DNA of 32,725 bases, from contig CAIPXZ010000503.1 in NCBI GenBank assembly GCA_903869075.1, positions 1-32,725 on the forward strand, in the 5' to 3' direction. The translations under genes were made by a program, and so were the position numbers. This DNA is from an uncultured Myxococcales bacterium (GTDB taxonomy: Bacteria; Myxococcota_A; UBA9042). Under the pieces are notes generated by a model that was not told where the DNA came from, made no database searches, and worked only from the letters and a program-made list of their open reading frames with translations. Position 1 is the stretch's first letter. Each line of letters opens with the position of its first letter. Positions 14,609 to 24,031 of the stretch are shown piece after piece.

Positions 14609-17600
14609 CCCCCATCACCCCACGTACCGGCTCCCTGGTTGTCCCGTCCGTTCGCCTCCTCAGCTGGCTCGCCGCCGTGTGCGCCGCCATCGTGCTGCCC
14701 GCCTGCGCGCCGGACACGCCCGCGCCGCACCCGTATTGCATTTGGGAAGACGGCTGCCCCAGCGAAGATGCGCAAAATGACGGGCAAATCGGCGACGCTT
14801 CTGACGCCACCACGACCGTCGCGCGCACGCTCGTCTTTTCCCTGGACACGCAAAAAGGTCCGGTTCTTGTCGGCGACGTGACGACAGCGAAGATCGGCCA
14901 GGCGTCCGACAACGATCCGGCGCTGGCTGGCGTGCAGGTGGACGTCTCCGTGACCACCGGCAACGTGCCCGACGGCGCCGCGCTGGAAGTGTACATCAAC
15001 AGCGTCAAGGTCGGCGCGCCGGCGCAGATCCTCAACAATGCCGGGCGGATCAACGGCATCACGGTGCCGTGCACGTCGGACACCGCACCGCTGACGATTT
15101 CCGTGCGCGCCGTTGTCAACGCCGCGACGGGCGATGCCGCGGTGGGCAAGGACAAGAGCCTTGTGGTGACCTGCGGCAAGGCCTGCAAAGCCACTGTGGA
15201 CGCGCTGCCGCAGAGCTGCCTGACCCAGGATCAGGACCCAAATACGCCAGGCTTTCAGCAGACTTTCGTCGTGCACAGCGACCAGTCAGATTGCACGGAC
15301 GCGTACCTGACCGTCGTGGGTCCGCCGGGGACGCCGAGCGAGACGACGCACGTGCAGCTGAACGGCTCGACCTCGGTGCCGGTGATGGCGACGTTGGCGG
15401 TCGATGACACCGGACTGCTGGGCGTCACCGCGACGGTGATCGGCGTCGTCGAGGACACGAACAACCCGGATCGCGGCTCAATCGTCTCGGATCCGGTGAA
15501 GGCGACGATCACGACGGAATCGCCGTCAATCCTCGTGACGCAGCCGACGTCGGGCCAGCTCAAGCTGAGCGACGACACCGATCCGACCACGCCGGGCATC
15601 CAGGTCACGCTGGTCGGCACCGCCGGTGGGCTGACGCCGGCCGACAAGAATGCGATCGAGCTGTACGTCGACGGCACGCTGACGACGACGACGACGCAGC
15701 AGGCCAACGGCCAGTTCGTGATCCCGCTGAGCTTTACAACCACCGGCACGCACGCTTTGCTGATCAAGGCGACGAACGCCTGCGGTCTGAGCGGGCAAAA
15801 GTCCAAGTCTTTGGCGGTGTTTGTCGATCAGGCCGGGCTCGCGATCGTCGCGCCCAGCCAGGACGCCGTGCTGCACGTCGTCGATGATCTGGACAAGAGC
15901 ACGCCGGACGTGCTGGACCTGATGCTGTCCGTGGCGGTGACGACGGAGACCGCCGGTACGGACCTGGAAGTGTTCTGCAAGCCCAAGATTGCCAAGGATT
16001 ATCCGACCACTCCGTCCGCGACGGTGCTGTATACCGACGCGACGGTGCTGACCATCGACATCCCGGTGTCGCTGGCGATCGCCGAGCTGGGCCAGGAAAT
16101 CGAGTGCCGCGTGCAAGACAACGCGCCGAACCAGACGGTGAGCGCGCCGGTGAACTTTGTCGCCGCCTTGCCGCCGCCGTGCCTGCACGTGATCACGCCC
16201 GCCGCGGCGGTGACGGTGACGACGGCGAGCCTGGAATTCCTGCTCGAGACTTCCGGCTTGGACGGCCAGCACGTGCAGGGCTACCTGATTACGCCAGGTG
16301 GGGTGCCGCTGGATGCGGTTGACTTGGGCACGCCGGTGACCAACCACTTGGCTGGCACTTTCGCATTGCAAGACGCAGGGGTGCAGGTGCCGGACGGTGT
16401 GTACACGCTGTCCTTCCAGGCCGCCGACAAGTGGGGCAACCTCGCGGGGCAGTCGCTGTGCTCGGACGTGACGCGGACGGTGACAATCGACACGACGCCG
16501 CCGACGCTGGTGATTACGCTGCCGGTCAAGGCGACGCTGACGACGCTGGACGATCCGGACAGCGATCCGGCCAAGCCCGGCTATCAGATTGACGTGGAAG
16601 TGACGATTACCGATGCCCATTCGGTCTGCCTGGCGGTGGACGGCGTGCAGCTGGCGTGCAACACGAACATCCCGGAAGGCACGGGCGTCATCGTGTTCCA
16701 CGACGTGACGCTGCAGCCGGGCGTGACCCAGCTGGCGGTGTCCGGCGTAGACATCAACGGCAACAAGGCGGCGCCGGCACCGACGCTGGTGACGCTGCTT
16801 TCCGACGTGCCGGCCGTCAAATTCGTGGCGCCGACGGGCTCCGTGACGGTGGCCAAGGACGTGCTGACACTGACGGTGGCCGTGACCGACCCGAATTCCG
16901 GCCAGCCGGTGACGGGCGCGGCGCTGGACGTGCTGCAAAATGGCGCGTCAGTGCCGGTGACGGCGACGGAGACGGCGCCGGGCGTGTACACCTTCCAGCT
17001 GAGCGGCTTCTCCGCGGGCGTAACGACCGTGCAGGTAGGCGCGTACGCGCCGGCGGCGCCCGACAAGAAAGGATATTCCGGCGAGATTACAGTCACCTAC
17101 AAAGCGACGCAGCCGACCGCTACGATCGCCTCGCCGACCGATGGGCAAGTGCTCAACGCCGCCAACCTGACCTGCGCGCTCGGCCAAATCGACTGCGTAC
17201 TGCCGGTCGCTGCGACCTTCACAAATCTGGAAGACGGCAGCCCGGTGGAGTTGACCGTCACCTGCGGCGCCAGCGTGACAAAGTACACAAGCAGCGTGCA
17301 GGCCGGCGCCGTGAAGCTCTTGAATGTCAAGCTGTTGGATCAGAATACCTGCGACCTCGCCGTCGCTGTGACCGACGCTGCCGGCCAGACTGCGGTGTCG
17401 CCGGTGGTCCACATTACGGTCGACCGCGTCGCGCCGACGTTTGGTCTGATGAAGAGTCCCAAGGAGGCAAACGGCGCGATGACGCTGCTCGGCGCGTCGG
17501 ACCTGGACGCCGATCCGACCAACGGCATGCAAATCGATTGGTCGATGCAAGTCGCCGGCCTGCCCGCCGGCGCAACGATCAGCTGCAACGTCACCGACGA

Positions 17601-20600
17601 CCTGGGCAAGGCCGTCGGCAGCTTCTCGGCGAACGTGGCGACGACGACGCCTGACACCACGCTGGAAGTGGTCAATCTGGGCGTGATTTCGCTGCCGAAC
17701 GGCTACAACATCAAGCTTGTCTGCCAGACCAAGGACGCGGCCGGCAATCCAGCCCAGAAGACCGTCGTCGCGCAAGTGCTGGCGGACGTGCCGCAGGTGT
17801 TCATCGACACGCCGTACCCGAACGCCGACCCGTGCGCGACGAGCCCGGACTGCCCGTACGGCGGCATTTGCTACAAGAACATCTGCACCGTGCCGTGGAA
17901 CAAGACTCAGGATCGCAAGGTGAATTTGAAGTCCACCGGCCTGCCCGACGGCACGCCGGCGCGGCTGTGCTCCAACAGCCCCGGCACCACCGGCACCGCG
18001 TGCGCTGCCAGCGGCTACTTCGTGGTCGGCCAGACGACGATTCAGAAATCCACCGCGGTCGTTGACCTCAACACCCTCGCCGATGGCACCTACCACGTCA
18101 TCGCCGAGGCGTTTGACAGCACCAAGAGCGCTTGGGTGAGCTCGCTGGACACCGGCTACGTGGGCGAAAAAGAACGCCAATTGCTCATCGACACGGTGCC
18201 GCCGGCCATCACCGCCGTCACTGGCCCGGCCCTCGCGGGCGTGCCGGCCAACTGCCTGTCGCAGGCCGAACAGACCGTCGCCGACGGCTTGGCGCCGGGC
18301 GGCAAATTCCTGTTCCAGATCAGCATGGCCAACGAAGACGCAACCGTCATCCTGTTGGTCAACGGCGCCTCGGTCGGAACGGTCGCGACGGTCAACAAGA
18401 GCGCCTCGCTGGCGGTCTCGATTGGCGCGGAGGGAACTGCCACGTTCGGCGCGGTCGCCAGCGATCTGGTCGGAAATCTGAGTGATATCCAGCAGCTGCC
18501 CGCGCTGTTCGTCGACACGTTGCCGCCGCTTGCCGATTTTGCCGTGCCGACCAAGTCGCCGCTCATCATCGGCGACAACCGCGACGTCGAGGTCGTGAGC
18601 GTCAGCGATGACGTCGAGAACGAGCCGGTGACGGTCCGTGACCTGGGCCTGTTCAAAGCCGTGCAGAATTTCCTGAGCGGCCATGCCCTGTTCCCGGACG
18701 CCACGTTCGGCATCTTGAGCGACGGCTCGCACACGCTGACCGCTGACCTGCGCGACCACTGCGCCAACGCCGCGACCATCGGCACCACGCCGGTCGTGGT
18801 CGCGGTCGACACCCAGCCGCCGGTCGTCAGCATCTCGGTGCCGACCGAAGGCGCGCTGTTCACCGACAACGACGACGCAGCGCCGGCAGTCAGCGGCTAC
18901 CAGGTCGCGCTCACCTTCACCACCAGTGGCGCGACGGCGTGGAGCCTCGAGCTGGGCACCGACTGCGATTCCGGCTCGCTGAACTGCGCCGGCTTCCAAG
19001 CCATCGCCTCGGGTAGCATCGCCAACCCAGGCGGTGCCGAAGCGCCGGTGCTGGCGACGGTGCCGTTTGGCAACACGATCCACTACAAGTTCCGGCTGAC
19101 GGTGACGGACGCTGCGGGCAATTCCGCTGTCGCGACGCGCGGTTTTGACGTGCTGCTGTCGGGCTGTCTTGTCAAGCTCACGGGCCTGCCGGGCAACTCG
19201 GCGCTCAACACCCAGAACTGCCCGACGCCGGGCCAGAACTGCGCGAGCGTGGTGCTGCCGGTGACGGCGTCGTACATTGGCCCGTGCGGTTCGCCGACGG
19301 CGGTCAAGCTGCTCAAAGGCGGCGTCGTTGTGGCCAGCATCGCGCCCGTGGCGCAGGCTGCGGCCTTTGACGTGACAATCGTCGACGGCGATGCCACGGA
19401 TCTGGAAGCGGTCGTGCTGGACGGGGCGACCCAGAAAGGCTCGTCGGGCAAGCTCGGCATCGCGGCGGACCTGACGAACCCGACGGTGAGCTTTGCCGCC
19501 GGCACGGTGCTCGGCTCGCCGACGCTGTCTGGAACCACGGCGCTGCAGGGCAAGGACCAGGACCTGAACGCCGGCACGCCGGACCACCAGGTGCACTTCC
19601 AGCTGGCGTTGGCGGACACGCACTTGAACGGCGGCAAGCTCTCGGCGCTCGATCGCACGGTCGGCGGCACGACGCTGGCGCTGCCGAACGCGTCGGTGAC
19701 GGCGCCGGTCGCGCTGACTGCGGCGAACCAGTCGCTGGACGTGCAGTACGCGACGCTGCTGGCGGACCAGCTGAACACGGTGACGGCGACGGTGCAGGAC
19801 AGCTTTGGCAACACGGCGTCGGCGACGATTGCCGTGACCGTGGACTGGCTGGCGCCGGCGGGGATCACGCTGGACCCGCTGACCGCGGCGAACCTGAACC
19901 CGCGGCGGCCGTTGGCCAAGCTGACGTTCCAAGCGGTGGGCGACAACGGCGTGACGGGCAAGGCGGCGAGCTACCAGGTGCGCTATTCCAAGAAGCCAAT
20001 CGCCACGCAAGCGGACTTTGACGCGGCGTGTGACCCCGCGCAAATTACCGGCTTCACCGCCACCGTCCCCGCCGACGCCGGCAGCGCGGACAGCGTGACA
20101 ATCTCCGGTCCCGACGGCCGCAACCCGACGAACCTGTGCAAATTCATCCCGTTCACGGACAACGGCATCTCGTCCTACTACTTTGCCATCGAGGCCGTGG
20201 ACGCTGCCGGCAACAAAGGCCCGCTGTCCAACGTCGTGGCGACGGACAAGCTGCGGCTGAACTACCTGCGGATCACCAACAGCGGCGGCGTCGGCTCGAC
20301 CTACGACAACCAGGTGTACCGCGGTCGGGTGTTTGGCTTGGGCGACCTGAACGGCGACGGCTTTGCCGACGTCGGCTTGGGCGGCGGCGCCACGGCACCG
20401 TTCTGCATCCTGTACGGCCGCGCCGGCACCGCGAACATCGACCTCGCCACCGAACCGGCAACGACGCTGCAATGCTTGGCCAATCCCGGCGGCTTGGGCG
20501 GCCAGGTCGGCGCCGCGGCGGACGTCAACGGCGACGGCATCAGCGACCTTGTCATCGGCGCCCGCACCGGCAGCGGCGTCCCGCGTGAAGTCCGCGTCTA

Positions 20601-21765
20601 CCTGGGCAACAAAGGCGCGCAGCTGAACACGACGCCGGCGGTCACCATCACCGGCATCGTCGCCACGACCGCGGCGGCGCAGGGCCCGCAGCGCCTGCAG
20701 ACAGTCGGCAACTTCAACGGCGACGTCTCGGCGAGCGGCAAGCCGGTGATGGACATCGCCGTGCGCAGCGCCAAGGACCTGAACTACACGCAGTCCGAGA
20801 CTGTGTACGTGATTCCCGGCAGCGCCGGTTGGTCCAACGCCTCGCCGCTGACGATCACGGTGACAAGCGCGCTCGATCGCAGCAACAACAACATCGTGCG
20901 CGTGCGCTTGGCCGATGGCGTGAGCAACAGCACGCTGTTCGGCCAGTACCTGCGTGGCGGCAATGTGCTGCTGGAAAACAACGGCGTGGGCCAGCAGTTT
21001 GACGAGCTGGTGATCTCCCAGCAGGCCGTGCCGCAGCAGATGTACGTGCTGCGCGGCCGGCAGCTGTCGGGCGCGACGGACATCACGATGTCGATCGGCT
21101 CGACAGGGCTGCAGCCCAACGACGCTGAGGCGGTGCGGCTGTACCCGTCGAACACCGGTGCGCAGGGCTTTGCGGCGCTGTTTGACCTCGTCGAATTCGA
21201 CGGCCAACCAGGGCTGGACATCGTCGCCCAGCACGTGACGGGCCAGGCCGCCGATCATCCCGGGCTGTACTGGGTCCCGGGCGCGGGCGTGCAGACGGCG
21301 CTCGTGCCGCCGCCCAAGGATGCGGTGGCGCTGGTGGTCACGGCCGCAGTGACGGGCTTTACCGATGTGTTCACGACCAACGCCGGCTATGTGGCCTGGA
21401 CCTACAATTGGGGTCCGCAGAACATTGGCAACTTCTTTGACTACCCGAGCGCCGGGCTGCACACCGACATCGTCTACGCCCGCCCGCCCTTCACGGGTGT
21501 GGCCAACGGTGGCCAACTCGTCGCGCTGCGCATGGCGGCACCGCGTACGGAACTGTCGGGACAAGTCGGGTTTATCTATGAAGATCTGACGATTAGCGAT
21601 CCATTTGTACCCACGAACGCCGCGTTCGGGTACAACAACGCAGCGGCGACTGCGGTCGGCTTTGGCCCGGCGGGGGACTTCAACAACGATGGCTTTGTTG
21701 ATGTGATCATCGGCTCTTCGGACGGAGCTGGTGGTGTGTACGGCAGCACCGTCATCGTCTATTAA
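14605..21765 (+). CDS. ~2386-aa surface lipoprotein with multiple Ig-like domains and C-terminal FG-GAP/integrin-alpha-like repeats
   Basis: ATG at 14605 overlaps the PqqD stop (ATGA). N-terminus ...LLSWLAAVCAAIVLPAC lipobox. Repeated IDTTPPTLVITLP / VDRVAPTF / IDTVPPAITAV / VDTQPPVVSISVP. C-terminal GLGDLNGDGFADVGLGG, AADVNGDGISDLVIGAR, GDFNNDGFVDVIIGSSDGAGGVYGS. Confidence 0.85.
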   Translation: MTPITPRTGSLVVPSVRLLSWLAAVCAAIVLPACAPDTPAPHPYCIWEDGCPSEDAQNDGQIGDASDATTTVARTLVFSLDTQKGPVLVGDVTTAKIGQASDNDPALAGVQVDVSVTTGNVPDGAALEVYINSVKVGAPAQILNNAGRINGITVPCTSDTAPLTISVRAVVNAATGDAAVGKDKSLVVTCGKACKATVDALPQSCLTQDQDPNTPGFQQTFVVHSDQSDCTDAYLTVVGPPGTPSETTHVQLNGSTSVPVMATLAVDDTGLLGVTATVIGVVEDTNNPDRGSIVSDPVKATITTESPSILVTQPTSGQLKLSDDTDPTTPGIQVTLVGTAGGLTPADKNAIELYVDGTLTTTTTQQANGQFVIPLSFTTTGTHALLIKATNACGLSGQKSKSLAVFVDQAGLAIVAPSQDAVLHVVDDLDKSTPDVLDLMLSVAVTTETAGTDLEVFCKPKIAKDYPTTPSATVLYTDATVLTIDIPVSLAIAELGQEIECRVQDNAPNQTVSAPVNFVAALPPPCLHVITPAAAVTVTTASLEFLLETSGLDGQHVQGYLITPGGVPLDAVDLGTPVTNHLAGTFALQDAGVQVPDGVYTLSFQAADKWGNLAGQSLCSDVTRTVTIDTTPPTLVITLPVKATLTTLDDPDSDPAKPGYQIDVEVTITDAHSVCLAVDGVQLACNTNIPEGTGVIVFHDVTLQPGVTQLAVSGVDINGNKAAPAPTLVTLLSDVPAVKFVAPTGSVTVAKDVLTLTVAVTDPNSGQPVTGAALDVLQNGASVPVTATETAPGVYTFQLSGFSAGVTTVQVGAYAPAAPDKKGYSGEITVTYKATQPTATIASPTDGQVLNAANLTCALGQIDCVLPVAATFTNLEDGSPVELTVTCGASVTKYTSSVQAGAVKLLNVKLLDQNTCDLAVAVTDAAGQTAVSPVVHITVDRVAPTFGLMKSPKEANGAMTLLGASDLDADPTNGMQIDWSMQVAGLPAGATISCNVTDDLGKAVGSFSANVATTTPDTTLEVVNLGVISLPNGYNIKLVCQTKDAAGNPAQKTVVAQVLADVPQVFIDTPYPNADPCATSPDCPYGGICYKNICTVPWNKTQDRKVNLKSTGLPDGTPARLCSNSPGTTGTACAASGYFVVGQTTIQKSTAVVDLNTLADGTYHVIAEAFDSTKSAWVSSLDTGYVGEKERQLLIDTVPPAITAVTGPALAGVPANCLSQAEQTVADGLAPGGKFLFQISMANEDATVILLVNGASVGTVATVNKSASLAVSIGAEGTATFGAVASDLVGNLSDIQQLPALFVDTLPPLADFAVPTKSPLIIGDNRDVEVVSVSDDVENEPVTVRDLGLFKAVQNFLSGHALFPDATFGILSDGSHTLTADLRDHCANAATIGTTPVVVAVDTQPPVVSISVPTEGALFTDNDDAAPAVSGYQVALTFTTSGATAWSLELGTDCDSGSLNCAGFQAIASGSIANPGGAEAPVLATVPFGNTIHYKFRLTVTDAAGNSAVATRGFDVLLSGCLVKLTGLPGNSALNTQNCPTPGQNCASVVLPVTASYIGPCGSPTAVKLLKGGVVVASIAPVAQAAAFDVTIVDGDATDLEAVVLDGATQKGSSGKLGIAADLTNPTVSFAAGTVLGSPTLSGTTALQGKDQDLNAGTPDHQVHFQLALADTHLNGGKLSALDRTVGGTTLALPNASVTAPVALTAANQSLDVQYATLLADQLNTVTATVQDSFGNTASATIAVTVDWLAPAGITLDPLTAANLNPRRPLAKLTFQAVGDNGVTGKAASYQVRYSKKPIATQADFDAACDPAQITGFTATVPADAGSADSVTISGPDGRNPTNLCKFIPFTDNGISSYYFAIEAVDAAGNKGPLSNVVATDKLRLNYLRITNSGGVGSTYDNQVYRGRVFGLGDLNGDGFADVGLGGGATAPFCILYGRAGTANIDLATEPATTLQCLANPGGLGGQVGAAADVNGDGISDLVIGARTGSGVPREVRVYLGNKGAQLNTTPAVTITGIVATTAAAQGPQRLQTVGNFNGDVSASGKPVMDIAVRSAKDLNYTQSETVYVIPGSAGWSNASPLTITVTSALDRSNNNIVRVRLADGVSNSTLFGQYLRGGNVLLENNGVGQQFDELVISQQAVPQQMYVLRGRQLSGATDITMSIGSTGLQPNDAEAVRLYPSNTGAQGFAALFDLVEFDGQPGLDIVAQHVTGQAADHPGLYWVPGAGVQTALVPPPKDAVALVVTAAVTGFTDVFTTNAGYVAWTYNWGPQNIGNFFDYPSAGLHTDIVYARPPFTGVANGGQLVALRMAAPRTELSGQVGFIYEDLTISDPFVPTNAAFGYNNAAATAVGFGPAGDFNNDGFVDVIIGSSDGAGGVYGSTVIVY

Positions 21766-21829
21766 CGGCTTGGGCGAGAGTGACTCGCACCGGTCCGCAC
21801 GCGCGACGCGCCAGAATTTGGGGGTTTGG

Positions 21830-22024
21830 ATGAAGCACGAAACGACGGGGCACGATGTGGGGCGCGAACGGACGGCGCCGACGGTTGCCCGCAAGCCGTA
21901 TGAACGGCCGGAGATCGAGACGCTGGGCGGCACGCTGGCCGTGCTCTTGGCCTCGGGCTGTCTGGACATCAACTGCACGATCTGCCTGCCGGGCAATCCC
22001 GGCAACGGCAATGATCTGACGTGA
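21830..22024 (+). CDS. Candidate RiPP precursor peptide (64 aa)
   Basis: MKHETTGHDVGRERTAPTVARKPYERPEIETLGGTLAVLLASGCLDINCTICLPGNPGNGNDLT. YxxPxI leader motif (Y24-I29), GG at 33-34, three Cys (C44, C49, C52). Its TGA overlaps the GTG start of the next gene (GTGA). Confidence 0.7.
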   Translation: MKHETTGHDVGRERTAPTVARKPYERPEIETLGGTLAVLLASGCLDINCTICLPGNPGNGNDLT

Positions 22025-22863
22025 CACCAGACCGCGTTCCCGGCGCGCGGGCGCACACCTGGGCGGCGCGGTTTGGCGATCTTGCCTTCGCCGTCGACGC
22101 GCCTGACAGCTTGGGGACGATTCGCAAGCCCTGGTACGGTTCGCCTGGTCTGGCGCCGGCGCTGACGATGACCGCGCGCCGAACTTCCGCGCCTTTTGGC
22201 GACGAAATCGCCCGTTTTCACCGTCTGGATGCGACCGGCTTCGCCTTTCAGGCGCCGTCGTGCCACGGCGAGGGCGATTGGCCCACCGCCAGCGGCGAGC
22301 TCCACCTGCATGACGCCACGCGCGACCGGCGGCAGCGCGTGACGATGTTGCACGAGTCGCTGTTCGCGGCGTGCTACGCGTGGTTGCTGCCGCGCGGCGG
22401 GCTGCTGCTGCACGCGGCGACGCTGTGGCTCGGTGGCCGCGCATTTGTCGTGGCGGGGCCGTCGACCGCGGGCAAGTCGACGCTGGCCGAGCGCTTTGCG
22501 CCCAACTGGTGGAGCGACGAGCACGCCTTCTTGCAGCGCGACGGCGATGCCTGGTTTGTCATGCGCCATGCCGAGTTCCGCGCCAACCAGGGTCCGTTCC
22601 CGTGGCGCGTACCGCTGGCCGGCCTGCTGTGGCTGGGTCCGGAGCGCACACAGTCCCGGCTGACGCCGTTGACGGTCGGCACGGCCTTGCCGCGCATCCT
22701 GCCGCAAGCGCTCGTCGCGGGGCCAGTGACCTCGGGACCGGTGTTGGACGCCGTCGCGCAGCTGAGCCGCCTCGTCCCGGTGGCCGAGCTGAGCCATTGC
22801 CTCGCGACGCCGCTGCCACAACTCGCCGCAATCATTGCCGGAGTCGCCGATGCCGCAGCCTGA
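22021..22863 (+). CDS. HprK-like P-loop kinase-family protein
   Basis: GTG start at 22021. RAFVVAGPSTAGKSTLAERFAPNWWSDEHAFLQRDGDAWFVMRHAEF gives a Walker A GPSTAGKST in an HPr-kinase-like context. Confidence 0.7.
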   Translation: MTPDRVPGARAHTWAARFGDLAFAVDAPDSLGTIRKPWYGSPGLAPALTMTARRTSAPFGDEIARFHRLDATGFAFQAPSCHGEGDWPTASGELHLHDATRDRRQRVTMLHESLFAACYAWLLPRGGLLLHAATLWLGGRAFVVAGPSTAGKSTLAERFAPNWWSDEHAFLQRDGDAWFVMRHAEFRANQGPFPWRVPLAGLLWLGPERTQSRLTPLTVGTALPRILPQALVAGPVTSGPVLDAVAQLSRLVPVAELSHCLATPLPQLAAIIAGVADAAA

Positions 22864-24031
22864 GGACACAGCGCCGTACCACGCGTTCGTCGCCTCGCTG
22901 CGCGCCGCGTGGATCAAGGAAAATCGCCCGCTGGAGGCGCACCTCGACATCACGTACCGGTGCGATCTGGACTGCCAGCACTGCTACCTGGACAACCGCA
23001 CCAACTGGCCGGAGATGACGACGGCAGAATGGCTGAATGTTTTGGAGCAGTTGCAAGCCGCCGGCGTCATGTTCCTGGTGTGGAGCGGCGGCGACGTGAT
23101 CATGCGCAGCGACTTTGGCACGCTGCTCGACCGCGCTGCGGCGCTGGGCCTGATGAGCCGCGTCAAGACCCACGGCGGCCAACTGACCGCCGAGTGGGCG
23201 CAGCGCTTCGCCCGCGACAAGGTCGGCCGCGTCGACATCAGCGTCTACAGCCTGCGACCGGAGATCCACGACCGGTTGACTCGCCGGCCGGGGTCGCTGG
23301 TCAACACCCTGCGCGGCATCGCCGCGGCGCGCGAGGCCGGCATACCGGTCAAGATTTCCTGCTACGTGCAGCCGAGCACGATCAGCGAAATCGGCGAAAT
23401 TTGTCGCTATTTTGAGGACATGGGCTGCAAGATCGTCTTCAACACCAACACCGTGCTGGACCACTCGGCCTCGGAGACGCTGGCGTACCTGCAGCTGACG
23501 GACGACGACCTCGTGCGCGCGCGGGTGGAGATTTTGCGCGCCCAGCCCAGCGGTTTGCCCAAACGATTGAGTGAGCTGCCTTCGCACGCGCCGTGCGCGG
23601 CCGGGCGGACCGCGTTGTACATCAGCCCGGACGGCGAGCTGTGGCCGTGCGTCAATTTCCCGATGGCGCTTGGCAACTTGCGCGAAAAGCCGCTGCTGGC
23701 GATCTGGCGTGAGTCCACAGCGCGCGCGAGCCTCGTGGCCTGGGACAACGACCAGCGCACCGGCTGCCACAGCTGCGCCGGCAGCGGCATGTGCTTCTAC
23801 TGCCCCGGCGATGCCTTCAAAAAGACAGGCGATTTTCGCCTGGCGCCGGCGACCTTCCACGCCGCCACCCGCGCCAAGATGCGCGCGTGGGAAATCGTCC
23901 AAGGCGACACCTTCAGCGCCGACGACTGGCAGAGCGTGCCGGCGGAGGAAGCAAAGCCATTGACCCGCAAGAACTTTCATTTTCCGATTCACCGCGCCAA
24001 GCGCGGCAGCGGCAAGCGCGTCGGCCCGTGA
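22850..24031 (+). CDS. Radical SAM/SPASM domain peptide maturase-like protein
   Basis: ATG at 22850 with GGAG six nt upstream. HLDITYRCDLDCQHCYLDNR (CxxxCxxC at 22961-22984), FLVWSGGDVIMR. SPASM-type cysteines CAAGRTALYISPDGELWPC...CHSCAGSGMCFYCPGDA. Confidence 0.9.
   Translation: MPQPEDTAPYHAFVASLRAAWIKENRPLEAHLDITYRCDLDCQHCYLDNRTNWPEMTTAEWLNVLEQLQAAGVMFLVWSGGDVIMRSDFGTLLDRAAALGLMSRVKTHGGQLTAEWAQRFARDKVGRVDISVYSLRPEIHDRLTRRPGSLVNTLRGIAAAREAGIPVKISCYVQPSTISEIGEICRYFEDMGCKIVFNTNTVLDHSASETLAYLQLTDDDLVRARVEILRAQPSGLPKRLSELPSHAPCAAGRTALYISPDGELWPCVNFPMALGNLREKPLLAIWRESTARASLVAWDNDQRTGCHSCAGSGMCFYCPGDAFKKTGDFRLAPATFHAATRAKMRAWEIVQGDTFSADDWQSVPAEEAKPLTRKNFHFPIHRAKRGSGKRVGP

Noticed and set aside
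16948-22953. 2001-aa minus-strand ORF antisense to the giant lipoprotein, precursor and kinase genes
   Set aside because: R/A/V/Q/H-rich composition typical of a GC-rich antisense frame; it crosses several well-supported sense genes.
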